DNA of 5,813 bases from NCBI GenBank assembly GCA_030591745.1, contig JAUVAM010000285.1:1-5813 (forward strand), given 5' to 3'. The stretch is from Deltaproteobacteria bacterium (GTDB lineage Bacteria > Myxococcota > B64-G9). Each line of letters starts with the position of its first letter. The stretch's first letter is position 1. Position numbers and translations under genes: made by a program. The notes under the pieces are model-generated. The model did not search any database. It was not told where the DNA came from and worked only from the letters and a program-made list of their open reading frames with translations. Positions 1 to 5,563 of the stretch are shown piece after piece.

Positions 1-294
1 CGATTGGCCCAATCGGCGGGCCTGGACATTGACCCGCGGGAATTGGAATGGGTTCGGGCTGTGTGGATAAAGAGGGCAGCCGATGGCGGCATCGAATTTT
101 GCGCGGCGGCTTGTGAGTTGGGGGGAGGCAGCATGGCTTTGATGCCGGACGGTTCGGTCTATTCTTGTCGGCGTCTTCCGCGTGTCTTGGGCCGGATGCC
201 CGAGACGTCTTTTGCCGGGATCCGCAAAGGCTTGATGTCGTTTTCGCCCAACAAGGACGGCTGCAGAGCGTTGGACGAAGCTTTTCGGCGCTGA
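1..294 (+). CDS. Radical SAM protein, C-terminal twitch/SPASM-like part (5' end outside window)
   Basis: The frame is open from the left edge to TGA at 292-294, giving 97 visible residues. Visible residues 38-56 read C-X12-G-X4-C, with a PDG-S-V turn just before the second cysteine. This fits the CX9-15GX4C signature of twitch/SPASM auxiliary iron-sulfur domains at the C-terminus of radical SAM enzymes. Further cysteines are at 34 and 88. The LG-x-M-P-E-T-S-F-A-G-I stretch that follows also resembles the segment after the second cysteine in these proteins. The later CX2CX5CX3C cluster of a full SPASM domain is absent, so this would be a twitch domain with one auxiliary cluster, or a shortened SPASM. 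The radical SAM core itself is not in the window, so the substrate cannot be named. The gene is convergent with the YigZ-family gene, whose frame runs antisense across all of this segment. The TTG at 4 is internal, not a credible start. Confidence 0.68.
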   Translation, partial: RLAQSAGLDIDPRELEWVRAVWIKRAADGGIEFCAAACELGGGSMALMPDGSVYSCRRLPRVLGRMPETSFAGIRKGLMSFSPNKDGCRALDEAFRR

Positions 295-865
295 TTTGCC
301 CGCTGGAAGCATCTTTCAGAGCGCGTAGCAGTTCCTTTTCGACCCGGGCCTCAATCTCCACATCCAGCACAAGACCTTCGTTGCCGTATTGTTCAGCGCC
401 GCGTCTCGCTTGAAATTTGTCCAGCAAGACCTGGGCCGCGCCCAGGTGAGCAAAGGGGATGTGTAGCCGCAGCTTGACCTGTGCGTGAATCTCCAGCTGG
501 GGCGCTTCTTGTAAGCAGTGGGCCACCGCGCCGCCGTAGGCTCGGGCCAGGCCGCCGGCCCCCAACTTGATGCCGCCGTAGTAGCGGGTTACCACGACCA
601 TCAGCTGGTCCAAGCCCGACTTTTCAAGGGCCCCCAGCATGGGTCGGCCGGCCGTGCCCCCTGGTTCTCCGTCGTCGGAAAAACGATGGGCTTCGCCGAT
701 GAGGTAGGCCCAGCAGTTGTGGGTGGCCTTGGGCTCGCTCACCCGCTTCAGAAAGTCCATGGCTTGCTCGGGCGACTCGACCGGCGCTGCCCGGCAGATG
801 AATCGACTTTTTTTGATTTCTTCGGCGTACTCGTGTTCGCGGGATAGGGTGCGCAAGTAGTTCAC
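1..865 (-). CDS. yigZ: YigZ/IMPACT family protein, frame open through left edge
   Basis: The gene starts with GTG at 863-865, four bases after the porin stop, and has no strong ribosome binding site, so translational coupling is likely. Residues 15-22 read EEIKKSRF, a typical family start. Residues 62-76 carry FSDDGEPGGTAGRPM, and residues 90-111 carry VVVTRYYGGIKLG followed by GGLARAYG. These are the hallmark motifs of the IMPACT N-terminal domain (UPF0029). A DUF1949-like second domain follows at about residues 128-197 and ends near SSGQIS (187-192). Family members are about 200-220 residues and bind nucleic acid or ribosome-related partners; the bacterial function is poorly defined. The conserved part occupies roughly 275-865. 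Beyond it the frame continues with no stop to the window edge (at least 288 codons), rich in Pro, Arg, Ser and Cys and antisense to the radical SAM gene. That tail looks like shadow sequence, so the true end is uncertain. It is the last gene of the barrel-protein operon. Confidence 0.88.
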   Translation of the reverse strand, partial: MNYLRTLSREHEYAEEIKKSRFICRAAPVESPEQAMDFLKRVSEPKATHNCWAYLIGEAHRFSDDGEPGGTAGRPMLGALEKSGLDQLMVVVTRYYGGIKLGAGGLARAYGGAVAHCLQEAPQLEIHAQVKLRLHIPFAHLGAAQVLLDKFQARRGAEQYGNEGLVLDVEIEARVEKELLRALKDASSGQISAEKLRPTLCSRPCWAKTTSSLCGSRQKTSRASGPRHAEDADKNRPNRPASKPCCLPPTHKPPRKIRCRHRLPSLSTQPEPIPIPAGQCPGPPIGPI

Positions 866-869
866 CGTC

Positions 870-1958
870 TCACAAGGCGATCTGCAGGCTTAGCTTGGCC
901 GACCAGGCGGCGGGGGCGACGGGCTCAAGAAAACGTTCCCGATCATAGTCGATGACTACGGCACAGGCCCTGTAAAAATAATAGGCTGCACCCACGACGA
1001 AGCGATCGCTTCGTTCGTGACCGGTCTCCGTGTCCCAGCGGAACCAGTCGAATTGACCGAAAAGACTGGTGTCAATCCAGAACAGCTTGAGCTCGACGAA
1101 GGCGGATGCGCCCAGAAACGGCAGTGCCTGGCCTTGGCTGTCGATTCGTTCACCGGCGATGTCGCCTCGGCCTTTGGCACCCTGCACGGCCACCAGGAAC
1201 AAGGGGTGCTCGAAGGACAGCAGCAAATCGTGGACCAGCCAATCGGGCTCGCTTTCCACATTGCCCTTGCCGCCCACAAACAAGTACGAGGCTTGAAAGC
1301 CGGGCATCCAGGGCCCGATCGGACGCAAGGTCAGTCTGCCCATGAAGACCTTGTTTTGATTGGCCTCATTGCGCTTGTAGCCGGAGCCGTTGTAAACGCC
1401 CAGGGCGAAACTGCCCCAGGTGCCGGCGTGGTGCGGCCTCATGCCGTAGTTTCCTTCTCTGGTCAGCTTTCGACCGATGAGGCCTGAAACTTGAAGTCCG
1501 AGGTCCGCCGACTGCAGCAGGCCGTGGCGATCCAGAAAGAAATTATCCACGATTCGGTAGTGGTTGACCTTGCCTTCGAAGTCGAACCAGGGCGTGTGCA
1601 CCAGGCCGAACTCCAGGCCGGGGTCGCTGAGGATGACCGTCTCCAGAGGCCAGCGCAGGCGACCATAAAGGTACTTGAGGCGAAGTTCCCAGCCATCGTC
1701 GTCTTCATAGAGATCGATGGTGGAGCGGGCCTCGAACCAGGCGGTGGGCGTGAAGCGAAAAGTCGTATAGCCACGGGTGATGCTGAATCGATTGTAGGGA
1801 CCGGTCGCATTCTCGCCCCAGAGGTAGTGCATATACCAAAGGGCCTGGACGCGCGTGTGTTCGAGTAGCCAAGACTTGGCGTCAGACTCGGCCGACGCAG
1901 ACGGCCGGCTTATGAACAACAGGGTCAGACAAATCGCAATTGAAAGAAAGCGGAGCAT
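870..1958 (-). CDS. Porin-like outer-membrane beta-barrel protein
   Basis: This is a 362-residue protein with ATG at 1956-1958. Residues 1-23 form a Sec signal peptide: a basic LR, a hydrophobic core, and ASA just before E24. The mature part alternates polar and aromatic/hydrophobic residues throughout, with many Trp, Tyr and Phe, as in transmembrane beta-strands. The segment with SADLGLQVSG, then G-V-Y-N-G-S-G-Y, then K-x-F-M-G-R-L-T-x-R-P resembles phosphate-selective porin O/P-type proteins. The C-terminus, LSLQIAL, ends in a hydrophobic strand rather than the classic terminal Phe. It is predicted to sit in the outer membrane; any substrate is unknown. The ATG is 11 nt downstream of the DUF2490 gene stop, with only a weak GAGA ribosome site before it. 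The stop is 4 nt from the yigZ GTG, so the three genes probably share a transcript. The porin family assignment is by motif resemblance only. Confidence 0.85.
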   Translation of the reverse strand: MLRFLSIAICLTLLFISRPSASAESDAKSWLLEHTRVQALWYMHYLWGENATGPYNRFSITRGYTTFRFTPTAWFEARSTIDLYEDDDGWELRLKYLYGRLRWPLETVILSDPGLEFGLVHTPWFDFEGKVNHYRIVDNFFLDRHGLLQSADLGLQVSGLIGRKLTREGNYGMRPHHAGTWGSFALGVYNGSGYKRNEANQNKVFMGRLTLRPIGPWMPGFQASYLFVGGKGNVESEPDWLVHDLLLSFEHPLFLVAVQGAKGRGDIAGERIDSQGQALPFLGASAFVELKLFWIDTSLFGQFDWFRWDTETGHERSDRFVVGAAYYFYRACAVVIDYDRERFLEPVAPAAWSAKLSLQIAL

Positions 1959-1969
1959 GTGGATTCTCG

Positions 1970-2650
1970 TCAGTTGAGCCTGACCGAGTAAGCAAGGCCC
2001 AGGATGTGATAGAGAGGGTCTGTCTCGTCGTCCAGCATGCCCTCGGCTCGATAGAAGACCGAAAGCTCATGCCTGTCCAGTTCGTAGCTCAGGCCCAGGC
2101 TGCCGCGCCACTTGTGTAAGACCCCGTCCGGATCGCCGAAGCGCAAAAACAGTTCACCGGCAACGAAAGGTTCCAGGTCCCAGGGCGTAGAAACTGAGAA
2201 CAGGAGTTTTTGCCTGAAGGTGTGCCGGGCCTGGATGTCCCCGTCCTCGTCCCAGGGCCAACCGAACTGTTCTTGATAGCGCAATCGCGCCCGGACGCGG
2301 AATGGCTTGGCCCGGTAACGATAGCGCAGATCGGCATAAAATCGATGAGCGGTGTCGCAGTAGGTGTCTTCCTGGCTGGTGACGGGCAGGGCCATGAAGC
2401 GATAACCAAGTCGGATGCGCAAGCGTTTGATGACCCGATAGGTCAGGTACAGCTCGGGCATGATGCTTTCGACTTCGCCTGCGTCTTTTTCAAAGCGCAA
2501 GTGCTGATCGAAGCCCAATCGCAAGTCCTTCGAGATCTTGTACCGCAGGCCGGCCTCGGTCCAGAGCTGGAACTCATGCCCATCTGAAGCCTGGCTGGCC
2601 AGGCTTGGCAGCATGATCGATAGCAATACGATGAGGATTGATGTTCTCAA
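1970..2650 (-). CDS. DUF2490-type outer-membrane protein, TTG start
   Basis: The predicted protein has 226 residues. The chosen start is TTG at 2648-2650. An AGGAG ribosome site lies 8 nt upstream (2659-2663), and a good promoter would begin transcription near 2667. The alternative TTG at 2683 lies inside the promoter spacer and would add 11 non-signal-like residues. From 2650 the protein begins with a clean Sec signal peptide (about residues 1-21, cleavage after SQA). The mature chain begins near HEFQLWTEAGLRYKISKDL and continues with LRFEKD, then a strand series including LRIRLGYRFM. This is the pattern of DUF2490 barrels, which pair W/E-rich first strands with repeated (K/R)-L-R-x-x-x strands. 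Alternating residues and frequent Arg/Tyr/Phe support an outer-membrane beta-barrel of perhaps ten strands. It heads a probable operon with the porin-like gene and yigZ. No function is known for the family. Confidence 0.82.
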   Translation of the reverse strand: MRTSILIVLLSIMLPSLASQASDGHEFQLWTEAGLRYKISKDLRLGFDQHLRFEKDAGEVESIMPELYLTYRVIKRLRIRLGYRFMALPVTSQEDTYCDTAHRFYADLRYRYRAKPFRVRARLRYQEQFGWPWDEDGDIQARHTFRQKLLFSVSTPWDLEPFVAGELFLRFGDPDGVLHKWRGSLGLSYELDRHELSVFYRAEGMLDDETDPLYHILGLAYSVRLN

Positions 2651-2658
2651 GCGTTTTT

Positions 2659-2663
2659 CTCCT
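2659..2663 (-). promoter_or_regulatory. Ribosome binding site deciding the TTG start at 2650
   Basis: On the minus strand this is AGGAG, followed by an 8 nt A-rich spacer and TTG. It is the only strong Shine-Dalgarno match near the start of the DUF2490-type gene. It selects the TTG at 2650 over the in-frame TTG at 2683. Confidence 0.7.
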
Positions 2664-2673
2664 GGATGGCCCG

Positions 2674-2702
2674 ATAAGAGCAAGCCTGCGGAGGGCTGTC
2701 AA
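2674..2702 (-). promoter_or_regulatory. Sigma-70-type promoter for the DUF2490-porin-yigZ operon
   Basis: On the minus strand a perfect -35 TTGACA (2697-2702) is followed by a 17 nt spacer and a -10 TCTTAT (2674-2679, 4 of 6 consensus bases). The predicted start of transcription is near 2667, giving an untranslated leader of about 17 nt that contains the AGGAG site. The -35 overlaps the TGA stop of the small upstream reading frame (2699-2701). Placement is by sequence match only. Confidence 0.62.
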
Positions 2703-3025
2703 TCGGCAAACAAAAAAGGAGGGTCCGCTCCGCAGTCTAAGCTAATGCTTCGCGAGGTTTTGAGCTTGCCCCCTCCGTAGAGTTTGCCCATCCAGACATC
2801 GAGCATGACGACTTCGTCCTTGCGAGGACGGGGAAATTGTTTGAGTTGCTTGCCCGAAGGCAGCGAGTATGCTTTTTCCTGTCGCTCCCTGTTTGTCTCC
2901 AATTGTACATACAATCGTTTGCCGTCCCGTCGTACGGCCACCGCATCGAAGGGTGTGTCGTAGAGATCAAGAACTCGGCCGCCGGTGCGTTTGACGATGA
3001 GGATGCTGTTGTAACTGTCGCCCAT
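2699..3025 (-). CDS. Unrecognised hypothetical protein, possibly an N-terminally truncated remnant
   Basis: I do not recognise this protein. From ATG at 3023-3025 it has 108 residues, no signal peptide and no membrane segment. The part with VLDLYDTPFDAVAVRRDGKRLYVQ followed by SLPSGKQLKQF reads like one blade of a beta-propeller, but this is only a resemblance. No convincing ribosome site precedes the ATG. The same frame stays open for 40 more codons upstream (3026-3145), back to the TAA of the 761-residue lipoprotein gene. Those codons look protein-coding (a P-G-P-K-E-P-P-W-Q-C-G-L-P-G-G-K pattern, mostly G or C in third positions) but contain no ATG, GTG or TTG. The segment may therefore be the 3' remnant of a longer gene, a detached C-terminal domain of the lipoprotein, or a gene using a rare CTG start. 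The last residues overlap a terminator-like sequence and look like read-through. Confidence 0.42.
   Translation of the reverse strand: MGDSYNSILIVKRTGGRVLDLYDTPFDAVAVRRDGKRLYVQLETNRERQEKAYSLPSGKQLKQFPRPRKDEVVMLDVWMGKLYGGGKLKTSRSISLDCGADPPFLFAD
2711..2732 (-). terminator. Possible weak intrinsic terminator before the DUF2490 promoter
   Basis: On the minus strand GGAG (2728-2731) can pair with CTCC (2718-2721) across a 6 nt loop, followed at once by six T residues (2712-2717). The stem is only 4 bp, so termination would be inefficient. Its place, immediately upstream of the TTGACA promoter and at the very 3' end of the small reading frame, makes it plausible as a boundary between transcription units. 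Confidence 0.32.
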
Positions 3026-3145
3026 CTCTCGACCCCAGTCGACGATGCAATCCAGCTTGCCGCCCGGCAGGCCGCATTGCCAGGGTGGCTCTTTCGGGCC
3101 GGGCTCGTAGAAGTTTCTTGGTCGTTTCAGGTTGCGGTTTTTTTC

Positions 3146-5431
3146 TTATCTCAGGCTCAGGATGTCGTCGGTTCCGTCGCCGTTGACGTCGGCGAATCGC
3201 AAAGTGTCCATGGTTTCAGGCAAGTTTTGGAGGGTTTGCCAGCCGGATGAGCCCGACCAGGATACGGTCCAGGAGGTGCCATTGGCGCGAAAGATGTCGG
3301 CTTGGCCATCTCCGTTCAGGTCGGCCACGGCGACTTCCGTGATGCCCGAAGTATTGATGTTTGTCCAGGCGCTGCTTCCCGACCAGGAAACCCGCCAGTT
3401 TGAGCCGTTTGCATGAAAGACGTCGGTGGCGCCATCGCCGTCGAAATCCCCGAAGAGGAGTTCAGACAGCGGCTCTGTCATGCTGTTGAGGATCTGCCAG
3501 GCATTGCTGCCGGACCAGACGACTCGCCAGTCGCTGCCGTTGGCGCGGAAGACATCGGCCTGACCATCGCCGTTGAAATCCGCCAGATGCACGGAGGCCT
3601 GCGGCAGAGTCGAGGTGTTCAGGTTGGCCCAGCCGGAGGTGCCGGACCAGGATACGCGCCAGGTGCTGCCGTCGGCATAGAACACGTCGGCCTGTCCGTC
3701 GCCGTCAAAATCCGCAAGGCCCAAGTCCGCCTGGGGCGCCGAGGAACTGTTGATTGTTTGGGCCGGCAGCTTGAGGCCTGGATACAGATACCAGGTGCCG
3801 CCCGATGCCACGAAGCCGTCCTGTCTGCCGTCTCCGTCCAAGTCCCCGAAGAGCATGTTTTGTGGCGCGATGGAGGCGAAGTCCCGAAACTGCCAATAAG
3901 TGCTTCCGCCAAAGGAGGCGAACCAGGCCGGCAGGTGGGCTTGTCCAAAGCTGTTGCCCGAGCAGCTGATGTCCACCAGGCCCGAGGGGTCCCTGAGTTT
4001 GATATAGGGGCTGCAAGCATCCCGGCAGGTGTCTCGGTCTTCCATCCACAGGTAACCCGGGTGACCCGCCCAGTCGCTGAGCACGCAACCGCCGGTGTAC
4101 AGGCAGTCCGGGGCCTCCGGCCACAGCCGTTGCCAGATGGCGGAGGGGAAGGCGTGGCTCGAGTTGTGGACGAAGCGGTTGTTGTCGATCCGGGCCTCCG
4201 TGTCCGGCACGCCGCGGATGCCTACGCCGTCGACGCCCGCCGCCAAGAAGATGTTGTCGTGGATGAGGATGGTGGAGCCTGCCGTGTCCGGGTAGAAGCC
4301 CTTGTCAAAGCCGCCGTGCATGTCGAAGCCGAAGGAGGTGGCGTGGGCCAGAACCAAATTGTGGCAGGCTTCGTAGCTGCTTGTGGGGTAGCCCGTGGAC
4401 GCGATGGCGTGGCGGTTGTGATCGAATATGTTGGCACCGATGATGGGGTAGGCGTAGCTCAAGACCACGCCGTAGCCCAGGCCGGCGCGCCTGTTGTGAT
4501 GGAAGTAATTGTGATGCACCATGGCCCGGTCCGTGCCGCCGATCTCGACGGCCCCGATGGTCCAGCCGAACAATTCGCAGTTGTCGATTTCCACTACCGT
4601 GTGGTCGATGGTTGTTGAGTAGGGGGTGCGGATGCCGACGGCCAGGGGGGAGTCGTAGGTCTCGCCCACTTCCTGATCCGGCCCCCGGATGCGCAGGCCC
4701 GTCACCCGGGCTTCCGAGCCCGTGATGACGAAAAGCGCCCTGGCGGCATAGACCTGGGTGTCGTGATCCTCCGTGTAGAGCAGGGCACCCAAAGAGCCGC
4801 CCCGCCCCCGCCCCGAAGCCAGGGTCACCCCGTCCGTGATCTCGATTTGATGGTCTCGTTCAAGGCTCAGATCGATGACGGCGTTGTCGTCCACATAGAC
4901 AATCTCGCCGGGGGTGGCCAAGGCCAGGGCCTGGAGCAATTCGGCTTTGGTTTGGACGAAGGTGGTGTTGTCGCCCGAGCTGGCAAGCCAAGCATCGTAG
5001 CCCTCGCCGCCGCCCTTGGGTCGGCCCTGATCGCCCTCGACGCAAGCGTAGCCCAATATGTGGTTCGTCGGGCCCGGATCTTCATCGGCCCCCGCGTCTT
5101 CGCCGCCTGCATCCTCGCCGCCCGCATCTTCGGTGCCCGCATCTTCGGTGCCCGCATCTTCAACGCCTGCGTCTTCAACGCCCGCATCTTCGGTGCCTGC
5201 ATCTTCAATGCCCGCATCTTCGGTGCCTGCATCTTCGGTGCCTGCATCTTCAATGCCCGCATCTTCGGTGCCTGCATCTTCGGTGCCCGCGTCTTCAAGG
5301 CCTGCATCTTCAAGGCCCGCGTCTTCAAGGCCCGCATCTTCAAGGCCCGCATCGGTGCCGGGTGCGGAGTCACCGCAGGCTTGGAGGATGAGCAAGGCGG
5401 CGCAAAATAGGGTCAGGGTCATGGTTCGCAT
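3146..5431 (-). CDS. Large surface lipoprotein: EDAG linker, right-handed beta-helix, six FG-GAP/VCBS repeats
   Basis: The protein has 761 residues, with ATG at 5429-5431. Residues 1-19 are a lipoprotein signal peptide with lipobox LQAC (lipidated Cys19). Residues 30-114 are 17 pentapeptides of form X-E-D-A-G, an acidic flexible stalk. Residues 125-500 resemble a pectate-lyase-like parallel beta-helix. It opens with LGYACVEG and a Gly-rich stretch (140-144), and Asn-rich turns recur (HHNYFHHN at 306-313, FDHN at 336-339, HDN at 391-393, DNN at 416-418). A Cys-rich section (443-490, six Cys) may be disulfide-stabilised. Residues 527-761 hold six calcium-loop motifs of type D-x-D/N-G-D-G-x-x-D starting at 530, 574, 618, 662, 704 and 748, with WRVSWSGSS-type strands between them. 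This part is probably a beta-propeller. It is likely anchored in the outer membrane with the helix exposed, perhaps binding or cleaving polysaccharide, but I could not identify catalytic residues. No clear ribosome site precedes the ATG. Confidence 0.88.
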   Translation of the reverse strand: MRTMTLTLFCAALLILQACGDSAPGTDAGLEDAGLEDAGLEDAGLEDAGTEDAGTEDAGIEDAGTEDAGTEDAGIEDAGTEDAGVEDAGVEDAGTEDAGTEDAGGEDAGGEDAGADEDPGPTNHILGYACVEGDQGRPKGGGEGYDAWLASSGDNTTFVQTKAELLQALALATPGEIVYVDDNAVIDLSLERDHQIEITDGVTLASGRGRGGSLGALLYTEDHDTQVYAARALFVITGSEARVTGLRIRGPDQEVGETYDSPLAVGIRTPYSTTIDHTVVEIDNCELFGWTIGAVEIGGTDRAMVHHNYFHHNRRAGLGYGVVLSYAYPIIGANIFDHNRHAIASTGYPTSSYEACHNLVLAHATSFGFDMHGGFDKGFYPDTAGSTILIHDNIFLAAGVDGVGIRGVPDTEARIDNNRFVHNSSHAFPSAIWQRLWPEAPDCLYTGGCVLSDWAGHPGYLWMEDRDTCRDACSPYIKLRDPSGLVDISCSGNSFGQAHLPAWFASFGGSTYWQFRDFASIAPQNMLFGDLDGDGRQDGFVASGGTWYLYPGLKLPAQTINSSSAPQADLGLADFDGDGQADVFYADGSTWRVSWSGTSGWANLNTSTLPQASVHLADFNGDGQADVFRANGSDWRVVWSGSNAWQILNSMTEPLSELLFGDFDGDGATDVFHANGSNWRVSWSGSSAWTNINTSGITEVAVADLNGDGQADIFRANGTSWTVSWSGSSGWQTLQNLPETMDTLRFADVNGDGTDDILSLR
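3149..3853 (-). repeat. Six FG-GAP/VCBS-type repeats of about 132 bp within the lipoprotein gene
   Basis: Calcium-loop motifs recur every 44 residues, with one interval of 42 (residues 530, 574, 618, 662, 704, 748). Repeats 2 to 5 share the order D-F/L-D/N-G-D-G-x-x-D-V/I-F, then A-D/N-G-S/T-x-W, then W-S-G-x-x-x-W. The first repeat has a divergent second half (WYLYPG), and the last ends right after the calcium loop at DDILSLR. Such an end is usual for a closed propeller or a stacked repeat domain. Confidence 0.85.
5090..5344 (-). repeat. Tandem 15 bp repeat coding for 17 EDAG pentapeptides
   Basis: There are seventeen 15 bp units coding X-E-D-A-G. In protein order X is L four times, then T,T,I, T,T,I, T, then V,V, T,T, and G,G. 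The repeated T,T,I block shows a 45 bp higher-order unit. Since 15 is a multiple of 3, gain or loss of units keeps the frame. Synonymous changes (gcg/gca, ggc/ggt) are scattered through it. The repeat lies directly after the lipidation site and forms a spacer. Confidence 0.95.
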
Positions 5432-5563
5432 GGGGATAGTATGTCACAGGCCAACAGGGACCGGTAGGGAGGTCTTGGGATGCGTGAATTATTTTTCAGC
5501 GTGTTTTCAAAGTGTGGCAGTATTCTGACTTGTTCTTGAGTCAATGAAACCCAAGGAGGTGAA
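5432..5563. promoter_or_regulatory. Divergent intergenic region between two lipoprotein genes
   Basis: These 132 bp must carry the start signals for both divergent genes. On the plus strand there is an AT-rich stretch at 5486-5508, a TATTCT -10-like hexamer at 5521-5526 with no good -35, and a 9 bp palindrome TTGAGTCAA at 5536-5544. On the minus strand TACTAT lies four bases before the ATG at 5431, without a matching -35. None of these is strong enough to be called a promoter alone. Confidence 0.35.
5553..5560 (+). promoter_or_regulatory. Strong ribosome binding site of the right-edge lipoprotein gene
   Basis: AAGGAGGT is a full anti-Shine-Dalgarno match and lies 3 nt before ATG at 5564 (4 nt from the end of GGAGG). 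It fixes that start. The divergent lipoprotein gene has no such site. Confidence 0.85.

Noticed and set aside
518..847. A 109-codon plus-strand frame
   Set aside because: It is the reverse of the YigZ signature motifs and carries no domain of its own.
2902..2915. Perfect inverted repeat ATTGTA-CA-TACAAT
   Set aside because: It lies within the small reading frame, is short, has no flanking T-run and matches no operator I recognise; it can arise by chance.
3137..3145. A-AAA-AAC slippery heptamer in frame after the lipoprotein stop
   Set aside because: It lies downstream of the TAA in the same frame, so ribosomes finishing the lipoprotein would not reach it in a way that shifts frame.
3413..4618. 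A 401-codon open frame on the plus strand inside the lipoprotein gene
   Set aside because: It is antisense to clear beta-helix and FG-GAP coding sequence, has no recognisable domain, and its Val/Ala/Gly-rich composition is that expected of a shadow in GC-rich DNA.
5090..5344. CRISPR-like regular repeats
   Set aside because: The units are contiguous 15 bp coding repeats with no spacers.
4763..5528. Repetitive open frames on both strands across the EDAG region (for example P-A-S-S and C-I-F-G-A repeats)
   Set aside because: A 15 bp repeat free of stop codons leaves all six frames open; only the minus-strand EDAG frame has a lipoprotein signal and downstream domains.
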